Shown here: piece by piece, positions 54,085 to 63,154 of the stretch
Layout: each line of letters opens with the position of its first letter
Position numbering within the stretch: the stretch's first letter is position 1
Origin: Bacteroidales bacterium
GTDB taxonomy: Bacteria > Bacteroidota > Bacteroidia > Bacteroidales > F082
Length of the DNA: 64,000 nt
Reading direction: 5' to 3'
Assembly: GCA_021647205.1 (NCBI GenBank)
Contig: JAKIVD010000005.1
Location: forward strand, 62,001 to 126,000
Translations under genes and position numbers: made by a program
The notes under the pieces: model-generated
Database searches by the model: none
Told to the model about the DNA's origin: nothing
Seen by the model: only the letters and a program-made list of their open reading frames with translations

Positions 54085-55806
54085 TTAAATCACCCGCAAC
54101 CAGACAAAACCAAAGGGCTCAAAACGAAAACTGCTGTTCTCGTCTTCGACGGAAAACCCCTGTGGAAACAGGAGCATTAAATCCTTGTCGGGAAAAGGGT
54201 TCCTGATGTTTATCGGCCCGGATGATAAATTATTAATTACCAACAATTGTTCATCTTCAAGTGTTCGCGTATAAGCCAACACCTTCTCTGTTTTCTCCCC
54301 CGAAAGTGTTTCTGCCAAAAGGAAACCGGTTGTCCCCCTGCCCAAAACCCTTTCATCTTTCCGGGTATTGAGCATGCTGCTGATCATTCCAAAAACGCGG
54401 GAATGAAAGCTTTCTTCATCTTTCAGGTTTTCCTGCAATTTTTCCCAGTCAATCCGTCCGCGCACCAAAAAGCGGGTGTCGTCTTTTCCGGTGAGTTTGA
54501 TTTGTTCGGCATAATATTTTTCGTCATTCCATTTACCAAATTCATCGCCATAATAAACCACCGGCGTCCCGGTGAGGGTAAGCATCAACGAATAAGCCAG
54601 GCCGATTTTACGTTCGTCGCGTTGCATCAATTCCGACAGCCGCGCCGAAATGCCCTCGCCCAGCCTGAAATCCCATTCAGCTTGGTGGCAATAATTGTCA
54701 TGGATAAACTTCCGGTCTTCTTCCGAAACATAAACCAGTTCCAGGCTCAATTCGTCGTGCACCCGTAAAAAACTCAGCCACTGGCTGTTTGCCGGAATCC
54801 TGGGCGTTACCGCTGGGCTGAGTGTTTGTTTAACAGGCCGGCCATCCTCAAGGGCAATCGCTTTGAACATCATGGGCATCAACGGAAAATGGTAGGCTGC
54901 ATGGCATTCATCACCCTCTCCCATGTATTTGACCACCTCCTTGGGTTTTTGGCAGGCTTCGGCAAGTAGTAACGTGCCGGGTTTTGTGTAATCGAGTATC
55001 GCTCTGAAAAACTTGACAATCGTATGTGTTTTGGGAAGGTTTTCGCAATTGCTTCCCTCTTCTTTCCAGAGATAAGGAATGGCATCGGCACGAAAACCAT
55101 CTACCCCCGTAGTTTGCCAATACAACAGGTTGCGGCTCATGGCCAGCAAAACATCGGGGTTTTTGTAATTCAGGTCGGGTTGAAAACTGAAGAAGCGGTG
55201 GAAGTAATTCCAGCCGTCTCCATTGGGCTCCCAATTGCTGTCTTCAATGCCTTTGAACAGCAGCCTTGCCTTGCCGTAAAGCGAAGTATTCTTGCTCCAG
55301 ATATAATAATTTCGGTAGGGATTGTCTTCCGATTTTCGGGCTTCCAAAAACCAGGGGTGCTGGTCAGACGAATGGTTGATGGCAATGTCGAATATTACCC
55401 GGATACCCCTTGAATGGGCTTCTTTCAGAAAATTTCCAAAAACGGCTTCCTGCTCTTCCCGGCTTGAATCTGCCGTCAGGCCCAGCAAATCAGGCCGGAT
55501 GCGGTCGTATTTTTTGATGTCGAAACCGGCATCGCGCATGGGCGAATCAAGGATGGGCAACAGCCACAGGCAGTTGACACCCAAATCCTGTAAGTAATCC
55601 AGTTTGTCTGACAGTCCGTTAAAATCTTTATTGAACAAATCGACGTACAAAGCGTACACAATGGCGTCTTTGTACCAATCGGTTTCTGCTTGCTTTGGAG
55701 GGCTGTTTTTTGGTTCCAGTTCCCTTAGAAAATCATTCAGTTTTCCTTCCCCGGTATCGGGGTAAAGTTCATTCCAGTAATGTTTTAGCCTGGTTCTTTC
55801 GTTCAT
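54085..55806 (-). CDS. Cytoplasmic GH13 enzyme, trehalose-synthase-like
   Basis: About 573 aa, no signal peptide. GH13 regions: VIFDIAINHSSDQHPWF, GVDGFRADAIPYL with the nucleophile Asp, LLAEACQ with the acid/base Glu, and FLRVHDELSLELV. The HDELSLE block together with GISARLSELMQRDERKI and GTPVVYYGDEFGKWND is close to maltose glucosyltransferase/trehalose synthase (TreS). It may turn maltose into trehalose or act as an intracellular glucosidase. Start chosen at ATG 55806 (MNERTRLKHYW); ATGs at 55812 and 55833 are alternatives. Confidence 0.85.
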   Translation of the reverse strand: MNERTRLKHYWNELYPDTGEGKLNDFLRELEPKNSPPKQAETDWYKDAIVYALYVDLFNKDFNGLSDKLDYLQDLGVNCLWLLPILDSPMRDAGFDIKKYDRIRPDLLGLTADSSREEQEAVFGNFLKEAHSRGIRVIFDIAINHSSDQHPWFLEARKSEDNPYRNYYIWSKNTSLYGKARLLFKGIEDSNWEPNGDGWNYFHRFFSFQPDLNYKNPDVLLAMSRNLLYWQTTGVDGFRADAIPYLWKEEGSNCENLPKTHTIVKFFRAILDYTKPGTLLLAEACQKPKEVVKYMGEGDECHAAYHFPLMPMMFKAIALEDGRPVKQTLSPAVTPRIPANSQWLSFLRVHDELSLELVYVSEEDRKFIHDNYCHQAEWDFRLGEGISARLSELMQRDERKIGLAYSLMLTLTGTPVVYYGDEFGKWNDEKYYAEQIKLTGKDDTRFLVRGRIDWEKLQENLKDEESFHSRVFGMISSMLNTRKDERVLGRGTTGFLLAETLSGEKTEKVLAYTRTLEDEQLLVINNLSSGPINIRNPFPDKDLMLLFPQGFSVEDENSSFRFEPFGFVWLRVI

Positions 55807-55926
55807 GGGCATGGCTGTTAAGCTGAATGACAAAACTACTTAAATTCAGACGGAAGCTGTAAATCTGAGCTTGAAAGCGGCAAAACTTTCAGGCAGTATC
55901 AAAGCTGTTGGGCAGGATGTGGGAAT

Positions 55927-55945
55927 ACAAACGTTTGCAAAAAGC
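55927..55945. promoter_or_regulatory. LacI-type operator candidate between two divergent GH13 genes
   Basis: ACAAACGTTTGCAAAAAGC contains the perfect palindrome CAAACGTTTG (55928-55937) and the same A-rich flank as the sites at 44586 and 53238. It lies between the divergent TreS-like and neopullulanase-like genes, so one site could serve both. Confidence 0.55.
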
Positions 55946-56017
55946 AGTTTCTGTTTTCTGAAATGAATAAACAACGCAATTGCCGTCCTTTGAAAACCTA
56001 CTGCCGGTTTATGCCTG

Positions 56018-56045
56018 TTGCACACCATAAAATGTGGTATTTTTG
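56018..56045 (+). promoter_or_regulatory. Promoter of the neopullulanase-like gene
   Basis: TTG (56018-56020), 17-nt spacer, TATTTTTG (56038-56045), the same spacing as the purA promoter. It ends 33 nt before the ATG at 56079, which rules out the open-frame start at 56034. Confidence 0.65.
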
Positions 56046-56078
56046 AAATCGCAAATTCCGAAAATTAACTTCTTTCAG

Positions 56079-57935
56079 ATGAAACTTAGATTATTGACCA
56101 TTGTCGTTCTGCTTGTGGTTGTTACCATCCGTACCGAAGCCCAAAAGGCCGGTTTACAGCGCATCGACCCCCCATTCTGGTGGACAGGAATGCAAAACAA
56201 CACCCTGCAACTGATGGTTTACGGGGAGAATATTTCGGCTACAAAACCACAAATTCATTATCCGGGCGTTTTGCTGAAAGAGGTGATCGCAGTGGAAAGC
56301 CCCAATTATTTATTTCTCAACCTGGTGATTGACAACAACGCCAAAGCAGGGAGTTTCGACATTGGTTTTTATAAAAAGAAGAGGAAGGTGGAATCCTATA
56401 AATTTGTGTTGAAAACCCGCGATTCCAATCCTGATTTGCACAAGGGTTTCGATAACTCAGATGTCATTTATCTGTTGATGCCCGACCGTTTTGCCAATGG
56501 TGACAGCACCAACGACAACATGCCGGGGATGATTGACACAGCCAAGCGTTCCAATCCACTTGGACGGCACGGTGGCGATATCCGGGGAATCGCCAACCAT
56601 TTGGATTACCTGAATGAACTGGGGGTTACAACCATCTGGACCACGCCCTTGCTCGAAAACAACATGCCCCGACAGTCGTATCACGGTTATGCCATCACCG
56701 ATTATTACAACATCGACCCGCGTTTCGGTACAAATGAAGATTATAAAAAGCTCGTGAAAGAAGCCCACCAAAAAGGCTTAAAAATTGTGATGGATATGGT
56801 GGCCAACCATTGCGGAACGGGCTACTACTGGAACGATGATTTGCCTTCGAAAGACTGGTACAACCAGTGGCCCGAATTTACACGTTCCAATTACCGGGTG
56901 GCCGTTCAGTCGGATCCCAACGCACCGCAGGCCGATTACGATAAAATGGTAAAAGGATGGTTTGACCACACCATGGCCGACCTGAACCAACACAACAAAC
57001 TGCTGGCGGAATTCCTGATTCAAAATACCATCTGGTGGATAGAATATGCCGGAATTGATGGTATCCGACAGGACACTTACCCGTATTCTTACAAAGATTT
57101 TATGGCTGAGTGGATGCAGCGCATTCTGGAAGAATATCCTGATTTTAATGTGGTTGGCGAGGTGTGGCTCGATTACCCTCCCGTAACGGCTTACTGGATG
57201 GACAATAAAACCAATGCCGATGGCTACCGCTCGTACCTTACCAATGTTTTCGACTTCCCGCTCTCCACAGCCATTGCCCGTGCTTTTAATGAGAAAGAAG
57301 GCTGGTCGTCGGGGACGATGCGGCTTTACGAATTGTTGTCGCAGGATTTTCTGTACAGCAATCCCATGAACATCGTCACTTTTTCTACCAACCACGATGC
57401 TGACCGCTTTTTCAGCAAGATGAATGAGGATTACCAGAAATTCAAACTGGGGATGATTTTTTTGATGACCACGCGGGGCATTCCGCAAATTTATTACGGT
57501 GGGGAAATTTTAATGACCGGCCGCGAACATAAGGGGCACGGAACCATCCGTGAAGATTTTCCCGGTGGATGGCCCGGCGACAGTGAGAATGCTTTTACTT
57601 CACAGGGGCGCACCGAAGAACAGGAAGAAGCTTTCAATTTTATGCGGCGATTGCTGAACTGGCGAAAAAACAATCGCGCCGTGCAATACGGCAGCTTAAA
57701 ACAATACCTTCCCGAGGATGGTGTTTATGTTTATTTCCGGCATTTCGAAGGCGAATCGGTGATGGTGGTTTTGAATAACATTGCCGAGAACAAGACCATC
57801 GACCTGTCGCGTTTTGAAAAAGACCTGGCCGGTTTTAACAAAGGAAGGAGTGTGCTGACACGGCAATCGTTTGACAGCCTCGATACTTTGAATGTGCCGG
57901 CTAAATCGGGTTTGGTGATTGTGCTGGGAGAATAG
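56079..57935 (+). CDS. Periplasmic GH13 neopullulanase/cyclomaltodextrinase (SusA-like)
   Basis: 618 aa with signal peptide (MKLRLLTIVVLLVVVTIRTEAQ). N-terminal cyclomaltodextrinase-type beta domain beginning IDPPFWWTGMQNNTLQLMVYG, then the GH13 barrel: IVMDMVANHCG, GIDGIRQDTYPY with the nucleophile Asp, NVVGEVW with the acid/base Glu, FSTNHDADR. It should hydrolyse maltooligosaccharides in the periplasm. First gene of a plus-strand glucan set. Its stop codon directly abuts the DUF559 repeat element. Confidence 0.92.
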   Translation: MKLRLLTIVVLLVVVTIRTEAQKAGLQRIDPPFWWTGMQNNTLQLMVYGENISATKPQIHYPGVLLKEVIAVESPNYLFLNLVIDNNAKAGSFDIGFYKKKRKVESYKFVLKTRDSNPDLHKGFDNSDVIYLLMPDRFANGDSTNDNMPGMIDTAKRSNPLGRHGGDIRGIANHLDYLNELGVTTIWTTPLLENNMPRQSYHGYAITDYYNIDPRFGTNEDYKKLVKEAHQKGLKIVMDMVANHCGTGYYWNDDLPSKDWYNQWPEFTRSNYRVAVQSDPNAPQADYDKMVKGWFDHTMADLNQHNKLLAEFLIQNTIWWIEYAGIDGIRQDTYPYSYKDFMAEWMQRILEEYPDFNVVGEVWLDYPPVTAYWMDNKTNADGYRSYLTNVFDFPLSTAIARAFNEKEGWSSGTMRLYELLSQDFLYSNPMNIVTFSTNHDADRFFSKMNEDYQKFKLGMIFLMTTRGIPQIYYGGEILMTGREHKGHGTIREDFPGGWPGDSENAFTSQGRTEEQEEAFNFMRRLLNWRKNNRAVQYGSLKQYLPEDGVYVYFRHFEGESVMVVLNNIAENKTIDLSRFEKDLAGFNKGRSVLTRQSFDSLDTLNVPAKSGLVIVLGE

Positions 57936-58129
57936 AATCCCCCCAACCCCCTTTAGGAAAGGGGGAGTTATGGGGATGCCCTTTAGGAAAGGGGGAGTTA
58001 TGGGGATGTGCTTTAGGAAATGGGAGTGGAGGGGATGCACAAAAAGAATTAGAATGAATCTGTTGAAAACTGGAAATACGGAAAAATCCAAGGAGAAGCC
58101 CACCTCTCCCCCTTCTAAGGGGGCTGGGG
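57936..58129. repeat. Left flanking repeat of the DUF559 element
   Basis: Two C/G-rich hairpin blocks. Block A (57936 to about 58036) has repeated CCCTTTAGGAAAGGG hairpins joined by AGTTATGGGGATG. Block B (58099-58129) has the hairpin CCCCCTTCTAAGGGGG inside CCCACCTCT...GGCTGGGG. Both recur in the same order and orientation at 58597-58812. Block A starts one base after the stop codon of the GH13 gene. Confidence 0.92.
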
Positions 58130-58617
58130 GGATTCATAACCGTTACCTGCCCTACAATAAAAAGCTCAAACAGTTCTCCAAAAACCTGAGAAACGACAGC
58201 ACACGATCAGAAATTGCACTTTGGCAGGAACTACGGGGAGCTAAAACGGGATATACTTTCAATAGGCAAAAACCCATTTTAAATTACATCGTTGATTTCT
58301 ACTGTAAACCACTAAACTTGGTAATTGAAGCAGATGGAATTAGTCACTGGGATAAAGAACAAATTAAAAAAGATCAAATCAGACAGGAGAAACTTGAGAA
58401 GCTCGGACTCCATTTTCTAAGATTCGATGATGATGAAATATTGAATGATATGGAAAATATTTTGAGAGTTATTGAAATAACGATTGAGGATTTGGAACAG
58501 ATATATCCGGAGGCAAGAAAAAGGAGAAAAGATGGGGAACGTCCTAAAAGGAAGAGACGGACGCGTGCGGAGCGGGGGAAATGCAGCAGCAGTAGGAATC
58601 CCCCCAACCCCCTTTAG
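58054..58617 (+). CDS. DUF559 (Vsr-like) endonuclease-domain protein
   Basis: 187 aa. The DUF559 core (about residues 30-155) has SEIALWQELRG, NRQKPILNYIVDFYC, LVIEADGISHW and a C-terminal LRFDDDEILNDMENIL, a restriction-endonuclease-like fold related to very-short-patch-repair nucleases; D and ExD of the active site are present. Repeat block B is translated into its N terminus (PTSPPSKGAGG), and repeat block A supplies the last residues (NPPNPL) and the TAG stop. The start at ATG 58054 is a best guess; the frame is open from inside the upstream gene. The C-terminal 30 residues are very basic. Function unknown; see the flanking repeats. Confidence 0.75.
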   Translation: MNLLKTGNTEKSKEKPTSPPSKGAGGIHNRYLPYNKKLKQFSKNLRNDSTRSEIALWQELRGAKTGYTFNRQKPILNYIVDFYCKPLNLVIEADGISHWDKEQIKKDQIRQEKLEKLGLHFLRFDDDEILNDMENILRVIEITIEDLEQIYPEARKRRKDGERPKRKRRTRAERGKCSSSRNPPNPL

Positions 58618-58812
58618 GAAAGGGGGAGTTATGGGGATGCCCTTTAGGAAAGGGGGAGTTTTGGGGATGCCCTTTAGAGAAAGAGTAGTTATGGGGGAAA
58701 AGATAGAGTTGAGGAAAGATGCAAAAGTGACGTAAAATGAGAATTCCAAACATAGGAATTACGGGAAACACTCAGGAAAAACCCACCTCTCCCCCTTCTA
58801 AGGGGGCTGGGG
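58597..58812. repeat. Right flanking repeat of the DUF559 element
   Basis: Second copy of blocks A (58597 to about 58697) and B (58782-58812, identical to 58099-58129 over 31 nt). The spacer between blocks is also recognisably related to the left one (GGAAATACGGAAAAATCC versus GGAATTACGGGAAACACTC). It ends 43 nt before the next gene. Confidence 0.92.
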
Positions 58813-58855
58813 CAATTCCTGGTTGAATACGGGATTGGTACAATAAATAAACACA

Positions 58856-61687
58856 ATGAAACTTAAAACAATTGCTATTCTGGTTTTAATGCTGGCGACC
58901 TGGAACCTCCCCGCCCAGATAGCCTGGCTTACACCGGCAGACCCCACAGTAGATGAGGAAGTAACCCTCACCTTTGATGCTAAACAAGGCAACAAAGCAC
59001 TGGCCGGTTATGAGGGAACGGTCTACCTGCACACCGGTATCATTACCGATAAAAGTCTGGACGGCGGCGACTGGAAGCACGTAGTTGGTAACTGGGGCAA
59101 AGCCGATGAAAGGGTAAAAATGACAAGCAAAGGGAACGGCCTGTACACCTTCGAATTTGTTATTCGCTCGTTTTATGAGCTGCGCCCCGAAGAGCAAGCC
59201 CGCCAACTGGCCTTTGTGTTTCGCAGCGAAGAGGGGGCCAAAGTGGGAAAAACCGGCACCAATGAAGATATTTTCCTTGCTGTAAACGGTTACCGTCCAC
59301 CGGTAAAGAAAGAAGCCGTTTACCTTTTCGAAACCCGGAAATACATTTCCGATTCATTGCACGGCAACCAACTGGATATCCGAACCAACCACGGGACGGT
59401 ACGTGTCACACCTTTTACGGACCGCATCATTCAAATTGTTAACCTTCCCGAAAAAAACAATTACAAAGATTTATCCGATGCGGTGATTCTGCAGCCGCCC
59501 CGTATTCGTATTTTTATTGAAGTAACCGACGATTGGTTGAAATACAAAACCGACAGCCTCGAAGTGGTTTTCCACAAAGACCCTTTTTTTGCCGCCTTTG
59601 TTTACCACGGCGACACCATTCTTCAGGAAGAAAAAGGATATTTTGAACGCAGCGACAACAACGGGCTCCGCTTTCAACTCGACAACAACGAAAAAATCTA
59701 CGGCTTGGGGGAAAGGGCGAATGCATTCAACCTTGTTGGCAGCCGCTACAAATTGTACAACCGGCCAAAATATGGTTACGAAATTGGCGCTAAGAACTTG
59801 AATTATTCCATTCCGCTGGTGGTTTCTTCCCGGAAATATTTGTTGCTGTTCGACAATCCCCAGAAGGGCTATGCCGATGTGGGGGAAACCGAACAGCAGA
59901 TTTTGGAATGGGGGGCAATTGGAGGTACAATGAAATACTTTCTCATTGCCGGAAACAGTTTCAAATCGCTGGTCATGGATTATTCATTACTCACCGGCCG
60001 GCAGCCCATGCCACCGCGCTGGGCCTTGGGGAATTTGCAGTCGCGCATGGGCTACCGCAGCCAGAGGGAAACCGATTCCATCGTCAGGCTGATGCAACAA
60101 TACGATTTCCCCATCGATGCCGTTATCCTCGATTTTTACTGGTTTGGCGACAGCATCATGGGCACCATGGGCCGGCTGGACTGGTACAAACCCAACTGGC
60201 CGCAGCCCGAAAAAATGATTCAAAAATTCAGGAAAACCGGTGTCAAAACCATCCTGATTACCGAACCCTACATCCTCGATTCGCTGGCCAATTTTAAAAT
60301 TGCCGATAGTTTGGGCATCCTTGCCACCGACAGTTTGGGGAGTTCCTACGTCAACAAAGAGTTTTACTTCGGCCACGGAGCCCTTATTGATATTTTTAAA
60401 CCGGAAGCGCAGGATTGGTTTTGGGAACAATACCAAAAGCAAATCAAAATTGGCGTGGCCGGCTGGTGGGGCGATCTGGGAGAACCCGAGAACCATCCTT
60501 CCGACCAAATTCACGTCAATGGCAAGGCCGACGAAGTGCACAATATTTACGGCCATTATTGGGACAAAATGTTGTTTGAAAAGTACCGGAGATACCATCC
60601 CGAAACCCGTTTGTTCAACCTCAACCGTTCGGGTTTTGCCGGCTCTCAGCGCTACGCTGTTTATCCCTGGACAGGCGATGTTTCGCGCTCCTGGGGCGGC
60701 TTGCAGGCACAATTGCCGCTGATGCTGCACATGAGTTTGAGTGGCTTGCCCTTCATCCATTCCGATGCCGGTGGTTTTGCGCAGGGAACTAAAAACGATG
60801 AGTTGTACACCCGCTGGCTGCAAATGGCCTGCTTCTCGCCCATCCTTCGCCCGCACGGCTCCGACATCCCTTCCGAACCGGTTTATTTCTCCGAACACAC
60901 CCGTGAAATTGTGCGCAACTTCATGAAACTGCGTTACCGTTTGCTGCCTTACATTTACACCACTGCCATGCAGGCCCACCTGCGGGGCTACCCCATCGTC
61001 AGGCCCTTGTTTTTTGAGTTTCCGGAGGACACCGCAACTTACAACATCAGTAGCGAATATTTGTTTGGAGGGCAATTTCTGGTAGCCCCTGTTGTTGAGG
61101 CCGGAATTGAAAGGTTATCTGTTTACCTGCCGGGAGAAGTCAAATGGTACAATTTCTGGGATAAGCAAAAATTCGCCGGTGGTCAATGGATTGAGGTGCC
61201 CGTCATTCTCGAAACCATTCCTGTTTTTGTTCAGGAAGGCGCTTTCATTCCCCTGGTAAAGGCCGTCAGCAGTACCGATTTTTATTCGTCGCAGGAACTC
61301 ACTGTCCGTTATTTTCCCGGAAATATTGGCGACTCCAGCGCTTACACCATCTTTGAAGATGATGGCAAAACCTACGGAACCATTGGCCGTGGCGAGTTTG
61401 AATTGATGGTGATGAAAGCCCGCCAGCCCGATGAAAAATCCATGCAGATTCAGTTCAGCAAAGACGGCTGGGACTACCAGGGCATGCCCTTGAAACGGGT
61501 GATGAAACTGGAAATTGTGGGGCAGTCACCAAAAGCAAAACGAAACATCACCCTGAACGGGGAAAAAATGAGAAAGAAAAAAGAAAGTGATAACTTTGAA
61601 GGTTTCTATTTCAACTCATCCGGAATGTTGGTTGTTGATTTTAACTGGGATGGGAGAATGATAAAAATAGATATTATAAAAAAATAA
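58856..61687 (+). CDS. Exported GH31 alpha-glucosidase/4-alpha-glucosyltransferase
   Basis: 943 aa with a signal peptide (residues 1-19, ending LPAQ). N-terminal domain of about 120 residues (GYEGTVYLHTGI ... AFVFRSEEG) is shared with the secreted amylase of this locus. GH31 parts follow: an N-terminal beta domain (IYGLGERANAFNLVG), barrel with PRWALGNLQSRMGYRS, nucleophile Asp in GWWGDLGEPE, acid/base Asp in WTGDVSRSWGGL, and a C-terminal DUF5110-like domain. WGDLGEPE resembles oligosaccharide 4-alpha-D-glucosyltransferases such as Agd31B, so transglucosylation is as likely as hydrolysis. 18 nt before the next gene, same operon. Confidence 0.9.
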   Translation: MKLKTIAILVLMLATWNLPAQIAWLTPADPTVDEEVTLTFDAKQGNKALAGYEGTVYLHTGIITDKSLDGGDWKHVVGNWGKADERVKMTSKGNGLYTFEFVIRSFYELRPEEQARQLAFVFRSEEGAKVGKTGTNEDIFLAVNGYRPPVKKEAVYLFETRKYISDSLHGNQLDIRTNHGTVRVTPFTDRIIQIVNLPEKNNYKDLSDAVILQPPRIRIFIEVTDDWLKYKTDSLEVVFHKDPFFAAFVYHGDTILQEEKGYFERSDNNGLRFQLDNNEKIYGLGERANAFNLVGSRYKLYNRPKYGYEIGAKNLNYSIPLVVSSRKYLLLFDNPQKGYADVGETEQQILEWGAIGGTMKYFLIAGNSFKSLVMDYSLLTGRQPMPPRWALGNLQSRMGYRSQRETDSIVRLMQQYDFPIDAVILDFYWFGDSIMGTMGRLDWYKPNWPQPEKMIQKFRKTGVKTILITEPYILDSLANFKIADSLGILATDSLGSSYVNKEFYFGHGALIDIFKPEAQDWFWEQYQKQIKIGVAGWWGDLGEPENHPSDQIHVNGKADEVHNIYGHYWDKMLFEKYRRYHPETRLFNLNRSGFAGSQRYAVYPWTGDVSRSWGGLQAQLPLMLHMSLSGLPFIHSDAGGFAQGTKNDELYTRWLQMACFSPILRPHGSDIPSEPVYFSEHTREIVRNFMKLRYRLLPYIYTTAMQAHLRGYPIVRPLFFEFPEDTATYNISSEYLFGGQFLVAPVVEAGIERLSVYLPGEVKWYNFWDKQKFAGGQWIEVPVILETIPVFVQEGAFIPLVKAVSSTDFYSSQELTVRYFPGNIGDSSAYTIFEDDGKTYGTIGRGEFELMVMKARQPDEKSMQIQFSKDGWDYQGMPLKRVMKLEIVGQSPKAKRNITLNGEKMRKKKESDNFEGFYFNSSGMLVVDFNWDGRMIKIDIIKK

Positions 61688-61705
61688 GACATTAAATAAA
61701 ATACA

Positions 61706-63100
61706 ATGAGAAAAAACAGATTTATCCTATTTTCGCCCCTCGTTTTTTGCTTGGTACTGCTTATGCTTATTTCTTGCCAGGAAAGCCCGAAGAAAATGAA
61801 CGACAATCAGGAACAAACCAAAGAATCATCAGGGATGAAACACGTCGAATGGAGCAGAAGCGCCAATATTTATGAAGTCAACATCAGGCAATATACCGAA
61901 GAGGGCACGTTTAAAGCCTTCCGTAAGCACTTGCCCCGTTTAAAAGAAATGGGGGTGGACATCCTCTGGCTGATGCCCATCCACCCGGTGAGTAAACTCA
62001 ACCGCAAAGGCACACTGGGTAGTTATTATGCTGTGGCCGATTACAAAGCCGTAAATCCCGAATTCGGCAATATGGACGATTTTAAAGCTTTGGTGGAAGA
62101 GGCCCACGGTTTGGGCATGAAAGTCATTCTCGACTGGGTGGCCAACCATTCGGGCTGGGACAATGTGTGGACGGTGGAACACGAAGATTTTTATGAGAAG
62201 GACAGCAATGGCAAGTTCATTTCCCCTTACGACTGGACGGATGTGATTTCCTTCGATTACAACAATCCGCAAATGCGCGACAGCATGATTACTGCCTTGA
62301 AATTCTGGATTACCGAAGCCGACATCGATGGTTACCGCTGCGATGTGGCCGGGATGGTGCCGACCGATTTCTGGGATGATGCACGAACAGCAATGGACAA
62401 AATCAAGCCTGTTTTTATGTTGGCCGAAGACGAAGACAATGCCGATTTATTGCGCCATGCCTTCGACATGAATTACACCTGGAAACTGAACCACTTGATG
62501 AATGACATTGCCAAAGGCAAAAAAATTGCCAACGACATTTGGGATTATCTGAAATGGAATGATGCACATTTCCAGCCGGACGATTACCGCATGGCCTTCA
62601 CCACCAACCACGACGAGAACTCCTGGAACGGAACCACCAAAGAACGCCTGGGAGATGCCACTGAGGTTTTTGCTGTTCTCTCCTACACCGTCAAAGGGAT
62701 GCCACTTATTTACTGCGGGCAGGAAGCCGGTTTGGACAAACGGCTGGCCTTTTTTGAAAAAGACACCATCAACTGGGACAAGTTATCAGAAGTTGACTTT
62801 TACACCACATTGAACAAATTAAAGCACAACAACAAAGCCCTGTGGAACGGCACTGCCGGCGGTGAAATGCTTCGCATTGGTGGCGGTGTTAATCCAAATG
62901 TTTTTGCTTTTTACAGGCTTAAACAAGGGAACATTGTGGCCAGCTTTTTAAACCTGAGTCCCGGCAAACAAAGCATCACTTTCGACCAAAGCCAAATCGA
63001 AGGCGATTACACCGATGTCTTCAGCGGGAAGAAAGTAAGCCTGCGCAAGGGCCATAAATTTACCCTGAAACCCTGGGGGTATTTGGTGTTGACGAAGTAA
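61706..63100 (+). CDS. GH13 alpha-amylase-family lipoprotein
   Basis: 464 aa. Lipoprotein signal with C24 (LLMLISC). Compact GH13 enzyme: VILDWVANHSG, DGYRCDVAGMV with the nucleophile Asp, PVFMLAEDED with the acid/base Glu, FTTNHDENSW. Short family members of this kind are maltooligosaccharide-acting amylases at the periplasmic or outer face. Last gene of the GH13-GH31-GH13 plus-strand set, ended by a strong hairpin. Confidence 0.92.
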   Translation: MRKNRFILFSPLVFCLVLLMLISCQESPKKMNDNQEQTKESSGMKHVEWSRSANIYEVNIRQYTEEGTFKAFRKHLPRLKEMGVDILWLMPIHPVSKLNRKGTLGSYYAVADYKAVNPEFGNMDDFKALVEEAHGLGMKVILDWVANHSGWDNVWTVEHEDFYEKDSNGKFISPYDWTDVISFDYNNPQMRDSMITALKFWITEADIDGYRCDVAGMVPTDFWDDARTAMDKIKPVFMLAEDEDNADLLRHAFDMNYTWKLNHLMNDIAKGKKIANDIWDYLKWNDAHFQPDDYRMAFTTNHDENSWNGTTKERLGDATEVFAVLSYTVKGMPLIYCGQEAGLDKRLAFFEKDTINWDKLSEVDFYTTLNKLKHNNKALWNGTAGGEMLRIGGGVNPNVFAFYRLKQGNIVASFLNLSPGKQSITFDQSQIEGDYTDVFSGKKVSLRKGHKFTLKPWGYLVLTK

Positions 63101-63110
63101 TCACCGAACT

Positions 63111-63146
63111 GTCGTTCTAATCCGTCAGCCGACGGATTAGAACGAC
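63111..63146. terminator. Bidirectional terminator hairpin
   Basis: Perfect 16-bp stem GTCGTTCTAATCCGTC with its complement around AGCC, 10 nt after the amylase stop and 8 nt before the convergent T9SS gene. A weak T-rich stretch (TTGTTTT) follows on the plus strand. Confidence 0.8.
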
Positions 63147-63154
63147 AAATTGTT

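Noticed and set aside
57919-58053. DUF559 protein starting inside the neopullulanase-like gene
   Set aside because: The added residues are only translated repeat block A (RKGGVMGMPF-type), with no domain content.
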